From assembly GCF_027622945.1 (NCBI RefSeq), contig NZ_JAPZVQ010000019.1, positions 1 through 64,000 on the forward strand: 64,000 nt of DNA, read 5' to 3'. Made by a program: the position numbers and the translations under genes. This document shows positions 7,714 through 15,833 of the stretch, one piece after another. The number at the start of each line of letters is the position of its first letter. The stretch's first letter is position 1. The notes beneath the pieces are model-generated. The model ran no database searches. It had not been told where the DNA came from and saw only the letters and a list, made by a program, of their open reading frames with translations. This stretch comes from Glycomyces lechevalierae (GTDB lineage: Bacteria; Actinomycetota; Actinomycetes; Mycobacteriales; Micromonosporaceae).

Positions 7714-8838
7714 CTAGTCGACGATCGCGTCCAGGTCGATCGCGTCCTTCGCGGCGTCGGTGCGCGCGGTGCGCTCCTCCGGGGGCGTGCTCTGCGGGTC
7801 GAGCAGGGCCAGCGCCTGGTTGACCTCCACGAAGGGGCGCATGCGCCGCTCGTAGCGGGCGAAGGCCAGCTCGTGGTCCTCGGTGCGGCCGAGTTCGAGG
7901 GCGAGGACGTAGGCGCCGACGAGGGCGAGGCTGGTGCCCTGGCCCGAGAGGGGCGCGGCGCAGTGGGCGGCGTCGCCGAGGAGGGTGACGCGGCCTTCGG
8001 ACCAGGTGTCCATCTTGATCTGCGCCATGGCGTCGAAGTAGAAGTGCTCGGCCTTCCACATCCGCTCGATGAAGCCGGGCACCTCCCAGCCGAAGCCGGT
8101 CAGGTGGTCGGCGATGAGCTGCTTCTGCGCGTTGACGTCCCGGTAGCCGTACTCGATCGGCTCGGGCGAGGCGAAGCCGAGGTAGATGCGCAGTTCGGCG
8201 TTCTCCCGCACCGTCATGACGGCGCCGCCGTCGGTGCCGTCGTTGAACCAGGTCTGCCAGTGGTCCATGCCGAGGTAGTTCTCCTCGGTGAAGACCGAGA
8301 GGTAGGTGCCGAGGTGGTGGCTGTACTGGACCTCGGGGCCGAAGACGAGCTTGCGGGTGTTGGAGTGGAGGCCGTCGGCGCCGACCACGAGGTCGAAGCG
8401 GCGCGGGGCGGCCTTCTCGAACTCCACCGTGACGCCGTCGGCCTCTTGGTGGACGGCGGTGATCGAGTCGCCGAAGAGGTATTCGACGCCTTCATTGCGG
8501 GCGTGGACGAGGTCGACGAGGTCTTCGCGGAGGATCTCGATGTCGTCGGAGTCGAGGCTGCCGGAGGAGAGCGCGAACTCCTCGGAGCGGAAGATCTCGT
8601 TGCCTTCGGGGTCGAGCATGTTCATGCCGTTGCTGTGGTTGGCGAGGGCGCGGGCCGAGGTCTCGAGTCCCATGCGGCGCAGGACAGTGAGGGCCGCGCC
8701 GCGGACGTCGATGGCCTGGCCGCCGCGGCGGAGCTGCGGGGCGCGTTCGACGACGACAGGGGTGAGGCCCTGTTCGCGGAGCCAGTAGGCGAGGGCGGTG
8801 CCGGCGACGCTGGAGCCTGAGATGAGGACGGTGGTCAT
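7714..8838 (-). CDS. FAD-dependent aromatic-type monooxygenase
   Basis: A 374-residue class A flavin monooxygenase of the PHBH/TetX group. The FAD dinucleotide fold is at the N-terminus (LISGSSVAGTALAYWLREQG), the DG motif in LVVGADGLHSNTRK, and the GD motif in VTLLGDAAHCAAPLSGQGTS, in the expected order and spacing. Members hydroxylate phenolic substrates or inactivate antibiotics such as tetracyclines and rifamycins. It is divergent from a GntR-TetR fusion regulator, and the 161-bp spacer holds repeated operator-like sites, so the regulator probably controls it in response to its substrate or a toxic compound (inference). The ATG at 8838 has a GGAGG-type site. Confidence 0.85.
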   Translation of the reverse strand: MTTVLISGSSVAGTALAYWLREQGLTPVVVERAPQLRRGGQAIDVRGAALTVLRRMGLETSARALANHSNGMNMLDPEGNEIFRSEEFALSSGSLDSDDIEILREDLVDLVHARNEGVEYLFGDSITAVHQEADGVTVEFEKAAPRRFDLVVGADGLHSNTRKLVFGPEVQYSHHLGTYLSVFTEENYLGMDHWQTWFNDGTDGGAVMTVRENAELRIYLGFASPEPIEYGYRDVNAQKQLIADHLTGFGWEVPGFIERMWKAEHFYFDAMAQIKMDTWSEGRVTLLGDAAHCAAPLSGQGTSLALVGAYVLALELGRTEDHELAFARYERRMRPFVEVNQALALLDPQSTPPEERTARTDAAKDAIDLDAIVD

Positions 8839-8921
8839 GGGGTTCCTCCGGGATACGTTGTACTTGGCTGTCTGGAACCAACTTAGAAAACTTGGCCCTG
8901 ACCTGCAAATACGTCCTCGAA

Positions 8922-8982
8922 CTGCCCTAGTACAGGTGCCGCGCGGAGGAAGCTCCGGGGCTAGGATCTGTCGTAGTACAGA
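8922..8982. promoter_or_regulatory. Paired operator-like repeats between monooxygenase and GntR-TetR regulator
   Basis: Two direct copies of CTGnCnTAGTACAG occur at 8922-8935 and 8968-8981. The second sits inside a dyad, TCTGT-6 nt-ACAGA (8967-8982), and overlaps a TAGGAT -10-like box (8962-8967) of the regulator. A third, partial AGTACA core occurs on the other strand at 8859-8864, near the monooxygenase promoter. This fits autoregulation plus control of the divergent gene. Confidence 0.6.
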
Positions 8983-8999
8983 CCGAGGAAGGGGCCGCA

Positions 9000-9944
9000 G
9001 TGCCTGAACCGACCGAGCCGCCTACAGCGCCTCCTTACGTGCGCATCGCCGCCGAGCTGAGCAGGCGGATCACCGACCGGGAGCTGGCTCCCGGCGACAA
9101 GGTGCCGTCGACGAGGCAGGTCGCCCAAGAATTCGGTGTGGCGCTTGCCACAGCGACGAAGGCGTTGGACGTGCTGCGGGCCGAGGGACTGGTGATCACA
9201 CGTCCGCGCTCGGGCACGGTGGTCGCGCCGAGGCGCGGCAAGGCCGGCGAGCCGGCCGCGGAGCTCACCCGCGAGCGGGTCCTGGCGGAGGCGACCGCGA
9301 TGGCGGATGCCGAAGGGCTGGAAGCGGTCTCGATGCGAGCGGTGGCGGGCCGGTGCGGCGTGGCGCCGATGTCGTTGTACCGCTTCGTGGAGGACAAGGA
9401 CGATCTGGTGACCGCGATGGCCGACGCCGTGTACGGCTCGGCGGTGTTCGAGCGCGAACCGAACGCGCCGTGGCGGTCTCAGGTCGAGGCGTTGTGCCGC
9501 GAGCTGTGGCGGCTGCACCGCGCCCACCCGTGGCTCGGCCGCACCCAGCCGCTCACCCGGCCGCTGCCCCTGCCGAGCGTGATCCGCCTCGGGGACCGGC
9601 TGCTCGGCGCGCTCGAAGGGCTCGGCCTGCCGCCGAAGCTGCACTTCGACGTGCATGTGCTGCTCTTCAGCCACATCGTGGGCCTGGCCGCGAACTTCGA
9701 GGCCGAGGACGTGGCCGTCTCCGAGACCGGCCTCTCCTCCGAGGAGTGGACGGACCTCCACTACCAGCCGCGCATGGGCGACGACGCCTTCATGGCCGAG
9801 CACCCGCACTTCGCGAAGCTGTTCGGCCACTTCGGTTCCCTGCCGGACGGCTACGACCTCGACCTCGAAGGCCTCTTCGAGATGGGCCTCAGTCTGCTCC
9901 TGAACGGCGTGGAGATGATGGCCCGCCGCAACGGCGAGGTCTGA
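9000..9944 (+). CDS. GntR-TetR hybrid transcriptional regulator
   Basis: A 314-residue protein with two DNA-binding domains in tandem. Residues 12-75 form a GntR winged helix (YVRIAAELSRRITDRELAPG, then STRQVAQEFGVALATATKAL). From about residue 92 a TetR-type HTH follows (RVLAEATAMADAEGLEAVSM, then RCGVAPMSLYRFVEDKDDLV) with a TetR-type ligand-binding helical domain to the end. Such hybrids occur in actinobacteria beside flavin monooxygenases and efflux genes. The GTG start at 9000 is preceded by GAGGAAGG. It is divergent from the FAD monooxygenase and probably represses it until a ligand binds. It converges closely with a TetR gene on the other strand. Confidence 0.85.
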   Translation: MPEPTEPPTAPPYVRIAAELSRRITDRELAPGDKVPSTRQVAQEFGVALATATKALDVLRAEGLVITRPRSGTVVAPRRGKAGEPAAELTRERVLAEATAMADAEGLEAVSMRAVAGRCGVAPMSLYRFVEDKDDLVTAMADAVYGSAVFEREPNAPWRSQVEALCRELWRLHRAHPWLGRTQPLTRPLPLPSVIRLGDRLLGALEGLGLPPKLHFDVHVLLFSHIVGLAANFEAEDVAVSETGLSSEEWTDLHYQPRMGDDAFMAEHPHFAKLFGHFGSLPDGYDLDLEGLFEMGLSLLLNGVEMMARRNGEV

Positions 9945-9948
9945 CGGA

Positions 9949-10539
9949 TCAGGCGAGTCCTTTGAAGAGGGACGCGTACGCGCGCTTCCAGTGCGCGTCC
10001 GCCTCTTCGACGTCGCCGAGCGCCCCGCGCAGTTCGAGGCTCGCGAGGCCGTGGGCCATCGCGTTGAGCTGCACGGCGATCGCGTACGGCTCGGCGGGGG
10101 CGAAGGCGCCGGCTTCGACGCAGCGGGCGCAGGCGGCGATGAGCGCGTCGAAGGTCGGCTGAATGCGGCGCCCGGCCTCGGCGTCCGGCCGGAACTCGGG
10201 CACCGGGCGGCCGAACATGAGTTCGTACAGGTGCGGATTGTCGCGCGCGTTGGCGCGGTACGCGTCGCCGAGGGCGAGCAGGTCCGCGGCGGGGTCGCCG
10301 GTGCGCGGCACGGCCGCGAAGGCCGCGGTGAGGCGGTCGAAGCCCTCGAGGAACATCTCCCGCACCAGGCCCGCCTTGTCGCCGAACAGGTTGTAGACCG
10401 CGGTGGTCGAGGTGCCCGTGGCCTGCGCGACCCGCCTGGTGCTGAGCGCGGCCGGGCCCTCCTCGGCGAGGAGCCGCCCGCCCGCGTCGATGAGTTCGCG
10501 GCGCAGCGTCTCGTAATCGCGTTTTCTCGGTCTCGGCAT
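9949..10539 (-). CDS. TetR/AcrR family transcriptional regulator (WHG-type C-terminus)
   Basis: A 196-residue TetR regulator. The N-terminal HTH covers about residues 10-55 (RRELIDAGGRLLAEEGPAAL, then QATGTSTTAVYNLFGDKAGL). The C-terminal helices match the WHG-domain subgroup (NPHLYELMFGRPVPEF). It is divergent from an NAD-dependent epimerase-like gene. Two palindromes in the 65-bp spacer cover that gene's promoter, so it is probably the repressor of both genes. The ATG at 10539 is next to the TTGACA box of the neighbour. The ligand is unknown. Confidence 0.85.
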   Translation of the reverse strand: MPRPRKRDYETLRRELIDAGGRLLAEEGPAALSTRRVAQATGTSTTAVYNLFGDKAGLVREMFLEGFDRLTAAFAAVPRTGDPAADLLALGDAYRANARDNPHLYELMFGRPVPEFRPDAEAGRRIQPTFDALIAACARCVEAGAFAPAEPYAIAVQLNAMAHGLASLELRGALGDVEEADAHWKRAYASLFKGLA

Positions 10540-10540
10540 G

Positions 10541-10579
10541 TTGACAAGCGTATCGTAACGTGGTTACATAACAGTGTTA
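10541..10579. promoter_or_regulatory. Divergent promoter with two TetR-type palindromes
   Basis: A consensus -35 TTGACA (10541-10546) is followed 18 nt later by TACATA (10565-10570), reading toward the epimerase-like gene. Two dyads cover the spacer and -10: GTAAC-GTG-GTTAC (10555-10567) and TAACA-G-TGTTA (10569-10579). The arrangement fits repression by the adjacent TetR protein. Confidence 0.7.
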
Positions 10580-10604
10580 CTAAACCAAGGAATTGGAGCA
10601 CCCC

Positions 10605-11528
10605 ATGTCTGAACTGCACGTCGTCCTCGGCGCCACCGGCGGCATCGGCAAAGCCGTCGTCGCCGAACTCACCGCCCGCGGACACGAAGTGCGCGCCGTG
10701 AGCCGCAACGCCGAAGGCCCGCAAGGCTTCAGGGCCGACATCACCACCGCCGAAGGCGCCCAGGCCGCCTGCGAGGGCGCGGCCGTCGTCTACCAATGCG
10801 CGCAGCCGCCCTACGCCGACTGGGCCGCGGAGTTCGTGGGCTTCACGGACACCGTCCTCACCGCGGTCGAGAAGTCCGGCGCGCGGCTCGTCGCGGCCGA
10901 CAACCTGTACATGTACGGCCCGGTCGAAGCGCCCATGACCGAGGACATGCCGTACGCGGCCGCATTCCCCAAGGGCCGGGCCCGCGCCCGCGTCGCCGAG
11001 ATGATCCTCAACGCCCACAAGGAGGGCCGCGTGCGCGCAACCCTCGGCCGCGCCTCCGACTACTTCGGCCCCGGCGGCGTCAACACCACCCTCGGCGCCA
11101 CGGTCTTCGCCGCCGCCGCGGCCGGCAAGACCGCCCGCTGGCTCGGCGAGCCGGACGAGCTCCACACCGTCAACTACCTCCCCGACCTCGCCGCCGGCCT
11201 CGTCGCGTTGGGCGAGAACCCGAAGGCCGACGGCTACGCGTGGCACCTCCCCGTCGGCCCGCCCCTCACCGGCACCGAGTTCCTGGCGCTCGTCTGGCAG
11301 GCCGCCGGCGGCAAGCCGAAGAGCGCCTCGCTCGGCCGCGGCATGCAGCGCCTCATCGGCGCGTTCAACCCGATCGTCAAGGAGCTCGGCGAGACCTGGT
11401 ACCAGCGCGACCGCGCCTTCGTCGTCGACGACACCGCGTTCCGCGCCGCCTTCCCGCAGCACGTCAAGGTGACCCCGCACGAGCGGGCGATCGCCGAGAC
11501 CGTGGCCTGGTTCAAGCGACAGGCCTGA
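10605..11528 (+). CDS. NAD-dependent epimerase/dehydratase-like (extended SDR) protein
   Basis: A 307-residue atypical extended SDR. The N-terminus has the GATGGIG nucleotide loop (VVLGATGGIGKAVVAEL). The middle contains AADNLYMYGPVEAPMTEDMPYAA, where the YxxxK catalytic tyrosine region would be, and the C-terminal half has substrate-domain features including YFGPGG and LPVGPPLTGTEFL. It resembles NAD(P)-dependent sugar epimerase/reductase-like proteins of unknown substrate. The ATG at 10605 with GGAG upstream is preferred over the TTG at 10593. It is divergently controlled with a TetR repressor, so it is probably induced by a small molecule. Confidence 0.8.
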   Translation: MSELHVVLGATGGIGKAVVAELTARGHEVRAVSRNAEGPQGFRADITTAEGAQAACEGAAVVYQCAQPPYADWAAEFVGFTDTVLTAVEKSGARLVAADNLYMYGPVEAPMTEDMPYAAAFPKGRARARVAEMILNAHKEGRVRATLGRASDYFGPGGVNTTLGATVFAAAAAGKTARWLGEPDELHTVNYLPDLAAGLVALGENPKADGYAWHLPVGPPLTGTEFLALVWQAAGGKPKSASLGRGMQRLIGAFNPIVKELGETWYQRDRAFVVDDTAFRAAFPQHVKVTPHERAIAETVAWFKRQA

Positions 11529-11603
11529 TTCCCCCGAAACGCCCCAGACCGCCCGAATCCCTTCATAGACTGCGCACACTCACCGTCTGCATTGGAGGGG
11601 TCA

Positions 11604-11915
11604 ATGACGCAGGACTACGGACCGGGCGCGCAGGTCACCATGCCCAGGGAGATGAACGGGGTCGCCATCGCGGCCTTCGTGCTCGCGATCGTCGGGCTGT
11701 GCAGCCCGCTGGGGATCCTCGGGCTGATCCTCGGCTACGTCGCGAAGAGCCAGATCAAGGCCCGCAACAACTCCGGCAGCGGCCTCGCCACCACGGCGAT
11801 CGTCCTCGGCTGGATCAGCATCATCGCGTTCGCCGCGTTCATCATCGCCCTCATCGCGGGCGGCTGGGACGCGTGGATGGACCGCATGGACGACTACAAG
11901 AACGAATACAACTAG
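11604..11915 (+). CDS. DUF4190 two-helix membrane protein
   Basis: A 103-residue protein with two hydrophobic segments (about residues 20-46 and 62-88) and the DUF4190 pattern: MNGVAIAAFVLAIVGLCSP, then GYVAKSQIKARNNSGSGLAT before the second helix. The family is very common in actinobacteria and of unknown function. The ATG at 11604 has GGAGGGG upstream. It is followed 33 nt later by a secreted protease gene, so the two may be co-transcribed. Confidence 0.8.
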   Translation: MTQDYGPGAQVTMPREMNGVAIAAFVLAIVGLCSPLGILGLILGYVAKSQIKARNNSGSGLATTAIVLGWISIIAFAAFIIALIAGGWDAWMDRMDDYKNEYN

Positions 11916-11948
11916 GACCGACCGACGCCACGAACCGAAGAGGTCCAC

Positions 11949-13100
11949 TTGCAGACGCAACGCGCCTTCGCCAAGTCCATCACCGGCACCGCCACTGCCG
12001 CCACCGTCGCCGCCGCACTGCTCGCCTGGGCGCCCCAGGCCGCCGCGAACGAGACCCCGCAGTACCGCGCCGACCAGATCGCCCAACGCGAAGCGGCCGA
12101 CGTCGTGCTCGTACCGGGCGAGACGAGCACGGTCGCGCACGCCGAGGCGGCCTTCATCAAGGTCCACTTCGACCGCGTCGCACTCGGCGAGCGGGACGCG
12201 CTCACCGTCGCGAGCCCGGACGGCGGCGAGTCCCACGAGTACGGCGCGGCCGACGTCGCGGACGGTGAGCTGTGGGCGCTCTCGATCGAGGGCGAGACCG
12301 CGGAGGTCACGCTCCACGACGCGGCCGACGGCGTCGCCGCCGCGGCTCACATCGCCGAGTATTCGCGCGGGCTCAACGACGCCCAGCTCGCGAGCCGCCC
12401 GAGCGAGACCCGGGCCGAGAGCATCTGCGGCGTGGACGACACGCGGAACGCCGTGTGCTACCGGGACTCCGACCCGGTCGCGTACGGCGCGAGCCATGCC
12501 GTCGCGCGCCTCATCATCGCCGGCGAGTCGTACTGCACCGGCTGGATCGCCGGGGACGACCGGCTCCTGACGAACAACCACTGCTTCGAGAACTCGGCCG
12601 AAGCGCGTGTGACCGAGGTGCAGTTCGGGTACGAGTGCGTCAGGTGCGCGGGCGGCAAGGTCCGCAAGCCGCTCAAGGTGAGCGGCGACCGGGTCCTGGC
12701 GACCGACTTCACGCTCGACTTCACGCTGTTCACGGTGGCCGAGCCGGAGCGGATCGCGCACCTGCCCGCGCTGCCGCTCAGTGCCGATCCGGTTGGGCTG
12801 CACGACAAGATCTACATCCCGGAGCACCCGGGCGGGAAGCCGCTGCGGATCGCCTCGTCCAGTACGTCCGAGCCGGACGGGCTCGGGTCCCGCTGCGTGG
12901 TCGGGGACGAGCGGCACCGAGGACGCGGCGCGGGCACCGATTTCGCGTACCTTTGCGATACCGAAGGCGGTTCGTCGGGCTCACCGGTGATCAGCCGGGC
13001 GACGGGGAAGGTGGTGGGCCTCCACCACTTCGGAGGGTGCCCGAACCAGGCGGTGCGGATGGATCGGATCTATCCGCTCATCGCGGCGTATCTGACCTGA
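11949..13100 (+). CDS. Secreted trypsin-like (S1/glutamyl-endopeptidase type) serine protease
   Basis: A 383-residue preproprotease. The signal peptide (about 1-33) ends in AWAPQAAANE. A propeptide-like acidic region runs to about residue 150. The chymotrypsin-fold domain has its catalytic triad visible as His in LTNNHCFE (H211), Asp in TLDFTLF (D257) and Ser in GGSSGSPV (S343). Several Cys pairs (C160/C170, C196/C212, C230/C233, C316/C336) suggest disulfides. The GSP after the active serine resembles bacterial Glu-specific or V8-like proteases, but specificity is not certain. The start is a TTG at 11949 with GAAGAGG 5 nt upstream. It is followed closely by a membrane-protein gene. Confidence 0.8.
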   Translation: MQTQRAFAKSITGTATAATVAAALLAWAPQAAANETPQYRADQIAQREAADVVLVPGETSTVAHAEAAFIKVHFDRVALGERDALTVASPDGGESHEYGAADVADGELWALSIEGETAEVTLHDAADGVAAAAHIAEYSRGLNDAQLASRPSETRAESICGVDDTRNAVCYRDSDPVAYGASHAVARLIIAGESYCTGWIAGDDRLLTNNHCFENSAEARVTEVQFGYECVRCAGGKVRKPLKVSGDRVLATDFTLDFTLFTVAEPERIAHLPALPLSADPVGLHDKIYIPEHPGGKPLRIASSSTSEPDGLGSRCVVGDERHRGRGAGTDFAYLCDTEGGSSGSPVISRATGKVVGLHHFGGCPNQAVRMDRIYPLIAAYLT

Positions 13101-13112
13101 TGGGAGCCGAGC

Positions 13113-14126
13113 GTGGCCGAGGACCACACCGAGGAGGCCGCGCCTCCTGAGCGGCGCGGCGGCGCACTGCGCCTCGTGCGATGGATCGTGGCGCTGCTCG
13201 CCTGCGTCCTCGGGGTCGTGGCCGTCACCGGTGCGGTGGCGGCCTATTACGCGCGCCTGGAACTGCTCGACACGGACCGGTTCACCGAGCTCACTGCCGA
13301 TATCGCCGAGGACGAGCAGGTCCAGGCCGGGATCGCTTCGCTCATCACCGCGCAGATCGACTCGGCGCTCGACGTGGACAAGATCGAGGCGGACGTGAGC
13401 TCGTCGCTCGGCACCGGGACGCCCCCGGCCGCGATCGAGTCCTTGGTGGACTCGGCGGTGGAGACCCTGAAGGGGTACATAGCGAGCGAGGTCGAGAAGT
13501 TCGTGGCGAGCCCGCAGTTCCTCGAGGTGTGGGACGCGGCCGTGAGCGAGGCGCACAGCTCGCTCGTCTCCGCGCTCGAAGGCGAGAACAGCGGGGCGCT
13601 CAAGGCCGAGGGGAACACGCTCACGCTGGACCTGGGGCGGGTCGTGGCGATCGTCAAAGAGCGCATGGTGGACGCCGACGTGAAGCTGGCCGGGAACATC
13701 CCCGAGGTCGAAGCCGATTACGTGCTGGTCGACTCGGAGCAGGTGCCCGAGCTGCAGAGCTATGTGGACCGGCTGAACCGGGCCGCCGACTGGCTGCCGT
13801 GGATCGCCTTGGGGCTCTTGGTGGTCGCCTTCGTGCTCATCCCCCGCCGGTGGATCGCGGCGCTGGTCGTCGGCGCACTCGGCGCGGTCCTGGCGGGCGC
13901 GGCGCTGTGGGCGATCGGGGAGGGCAGGACGGTGTTCGTCTCGCGGGCGCGCGATGCCGCGTTCGCGCCGGTCACGTACGACGCTTTCACCGACCAGCTC
14001 ACGGCGACGTACGTCGTCATGCTCGGGATCGCGCTGGTGCTGGCGCTCGTGGCGGTCGGGGCGCTGCTGCTGCGCCGCAAGCGCACTCGGGCGCAGGGCA
14101 CTGAGGTTTCAGGCACTGAAGCGTGA
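13113..14126 (+). CDS. Membrane protein with large extracytoplasmic helical domain
   Basis: A 337-residue protein. There is one N-terminal membrane segment (about 22-46), an extracytoplasmic region to about residue 225 rich in acidic helices, and three further membrane segments near 232-250, 255-275 and 305-330. Motifs such as LELLDTDRFTELTADIAEDE, ALKAEGNTLTLDLG and IVKERMVDADVKLAGNIPEV recur in the 59.6-60.9 kb gene, so the two are paralogs of one actinobacterial membrane family without assigned function. The GTG start at 13113 is 12 nt after the protease stop, suggesting an operon. A convergent terminator follows. Confidence 0.65.
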   Translation: MAEDHTEEAAPPERRGGALRLVRWIVALLACVLGVVAVTGAVAAYYARLELLDTDRFTELTADIAEDEQVQAGIASLITAQIDSALDVDKIEADVSSSLGTGTPPAAIESLVDSAVETLKGYIASEVEKFVASPQFLEVWDAAVSEAHSSLVSALEGENSGALKAEGNTLTLDLGRVVAIVKERMVDADVKLAGNIPEVEADYVLVDSEQVPELQSYVDRLNRAADWLPWIALGLLVVAFVLIPRRWIAALVVGALGAVLAGAALWAIGEGRTVFVSRARDAAFAPVTYDAFTDQLTATYVVMLGIALVLALVAVGALLLRRKRTRAQGTEVSGTEA

Positions 14127-14129
14127 GTT

Positions 14130-14163
14130 CCCCTTGCCCCGCATGTCGCCGCGGGGCAAGGGG
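14130..14163. terminator. Bidirectional terminator hairpin
   Basis: A 13-bp perfect stem, CCCCTTGCCCCGC (14130-14142) with its complement (14151-14163), and an 8-nt loop. It lies between the membrane-protein gene and the convergent polysaccharide deacetylase. Confidence 0.85.
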
Positions 14164-14169
14164 AGGCCT

Positions 14170-14886
14170 TTAAGCGGCGGGGCTGCACTTCGGAGTGATG
14201 CCGAACTTGTAGCCCTTCGCGGCGAGCTGCGGCAGCGCGATCTCGAGCGCCCGCACGGTCTGCGAGCGGTCGCCGCCGCCGTCGTGCATCAGCACCACGT
14301 CGCCGGGGGTGGCGCCGAGCAGGACGTCGACGATCGCGTTCACGCCGGGCCGGGACCAGTCCTTGGTGTCCTCGTTCCACATCTGCCGCTGGAGGCCCGC
14401 GGCGGTGATCGCGCTGGTCACCTCGGCGTTGTAGGCGCCGTACGGCGGGCGGAAGCAGTTCACTTCGGCCCCATAGCTTTCCAGCAGGTTCTGGGTGGAG
14501 TTGATCTGCGCGTCCATCTGGGCGCGGGTCAGGGTGGTCATGTCCGGGTGGTCCCACGAGTGGTTGCCGAGCGCGTGGCCGGCGGCCAGGACGGCCCGGG
14601 AGCGGGCGGGGTCGCGCTGGGCGTTCTGGCCGAGCTCGAAGAACGTGGCCTTGGCGTGGTTCTTGGCGAGGACTTCGAGGATCGCGTCCGTGTAGGAGCC
14701 GCCGGGGCCGTCGTCGAAGGTCAGGAAGATGGTGCCGTTCCAGGGGTCGTCGGCCTGGACGGCCGCTTGAGCGTCGGCGCCCTGGGTAGCCGGGTCGGTG
14801 GCGTCCCGTGCCGCAGCCGGGGCGGCGAGGAGGAGGGAGCCGAGGACCGCCACTGCGGCGGTCGCCATGAGGCGAAGATGTTTCAT
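14170..14886 (-). CDS. Secreted polysaccharide deacetylase (NodB homology, CE4)
   Basis: A 238-residue precursor with a signal peptide (about 1-27, ending SLLLAAPAAARD). The CE4/NodB motifs appear in order: TFDDGP (MT1, catalytic base and metal Asp), HALGNHSWDHPDM (MT2, metal His residues), FRPPYG (MT3), the W-containing EDTKDWSRPG (MT4) and VVLMHDGGGDRSQT (MT5). Such enzymes remove N-acetyl groups from peptidoglycan, chitin oligomers or acetylxylan. Acetylxylan or peptidoglycan are both plausible here. The ATG at 14886 gives a proper signal peptide, and the longer frame upstream of it is not used. It is single-gene and ends at a shared terminator. Confidence 0.85.
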   Translation of the reverse strand: MKHLRLMATAAVAVLGSLLLAAPAAARDATDPATQGADAQAAVQADDPWNGTIFLTFDDGPGGSYTDAILEVLAKNHAKATFFELGQNAQRDPARSRAVLAAGHALGNHSWDHPDMTTLTRAQMDAQINSTQNLLESYGAEVNCFRPPYGAYNAEVTSAITAAGLQRQMWNEDTKDWSRPGVNAIVDVLLGATPGDVVLMHDGGGDRSQTVRALEIALPQLAAKGYKFGITPKCSPAA

Positions 14887-14984
14887 CCGCACATCGTGGC
14901 GTGGAATCCCTTGTGGTGCAACGAGGGAATTCTCACCTAAGCGGCTTGTGCCCCAAGGCAACCGATCTGCGGGCCAAAGGCGTA

Positions 14985-15776
14985 TCAGGCCCCGGGGAGC
15001 TCCCCGCCCCGCTCGGCCGCGGCGGCCACGGCCGCGCGGATCGCCTCGTCCACATTCGACTCGTCGAGCGATTCGAGCGCGGCCTCGGTGGTGCCGCCGG
15101 GGGTGGCGATGCGTTCGAGGAGCGCGCCGGGCGGCTCGTCCGAGTCCTGCAGGTGGAGGCAGGCGCCGAGGAGCATCTGGTCGACCAGGACGCGCGCGGC
15201 GACCGGTTCCATGCCGCCGTCGATCGCGGCGTTCGTCATCGAGTCGGCGAGGTAGTAGAGGAACGCGGGGCCCGAACCGCCCACGGCCGTAATGAGATCC
15301 ATCATGGACTCGTCCGCGATCACGGTGACCCCGATGCGGTCGAAGAGGTCCTCGATCTCGGTCAGGTCGGTGCCCTCGGGCGCGGCCAGCGCGGTCGCGG
15401 CCTGGCGGGCGCGGGCGGCGATGTTCGTCATGGCGCGCACGGCGGTGATCCCCTCGGGGAGGCGTTCGGCGAGCTTGGCGAGGGGGACGCCGGCGGCGAG
15501 GGAGACGACGACCGTGTCCGGTTCGAGGTGGGGGCCGATTGCGGAGAGGAGGGGGCCGACGGCGACGGGCGGGACGGCGACGAGCACGACGTCGGCTTCG
15601 GTGACGGCGTTCTGGTTGTCCGTGCCGACCTCGATGCCGTAGGCGTCGGCGAGGTGGGCGGCGCGTTCGGCGGGCAGGGCGGTGGCCCAGATCTGGGCGG
15701 GCGGGAGCCCGGAGTCGATGAGCCCGGCGAGCACGGCCTCGCCGAGATGGCCGACGCCGAGCAGCGCGATGTCCAT
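14985..15776 (-). CDS. proC: Pyrroline-5-carboxylate reductase
   Basis: A 263-residue enzyme that catalyses the last step of proline synthesis, NAD(P)H reduction of pyrroline-5-carboxylate. The N-terminal Rossmann loop is IALLGVGHLGEAVLAGLIDSG. The C-terminal P5CR dimerisation signature is visible as TAVGGSGPAFLYYLADSM, followed by ALEGE-equivalent helices (AARVLVDQMLLGACLHLQ) and the conserved ATPGGTTEAALESL. The length matches the family. It is flanked by unrelated genes, so it appears monocistronic. The ATG at 15776 is preceded by a GAGGTGAGG-type site. Confidence 0.9.
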   Translation of the reverse strand: MDIALLGVGHLGEAVLAGLIDSGLPPAQIWATALPAERAAHLADAYGIEVGTDNQNAVTEADVVLVAVPPVAVGPLLSAIGPHLEPDTVVVSLAAGVPLAKLAERLPEGITAVRAMTNIAARARQAATALAAPEGTDLTEIEDLFDRIGVTVIADESMMDLITAVGGSGPAFLYYLADSMTNAAIDGGMEPVAARVLVDQMLLGACLHLQDSDEPPGALLERIATPGGTTEAALESLDESNVDEAIRAAVAAAAERGGELPGA

Positions 15777-15833
15777 GTCCTCACCTCCGTGTCAGCGCCT
15801 CACAGCCCGAAATCTACGGGCCGAGCCGAAAGG

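Noticed and set aside
8961..11579. A long minus-strand frame across the GntR-TetR gene, the TetR gene and the epimerase-like gene
   Set aside because: It contains shadow frames of three real genes and no recognisable product.
14887..14961. Longer N-terminus of the polysaccharide deacetylase
   Set aside because: Starting at 14886 gives a normal signal peptide; the extension would put charged residues before it.
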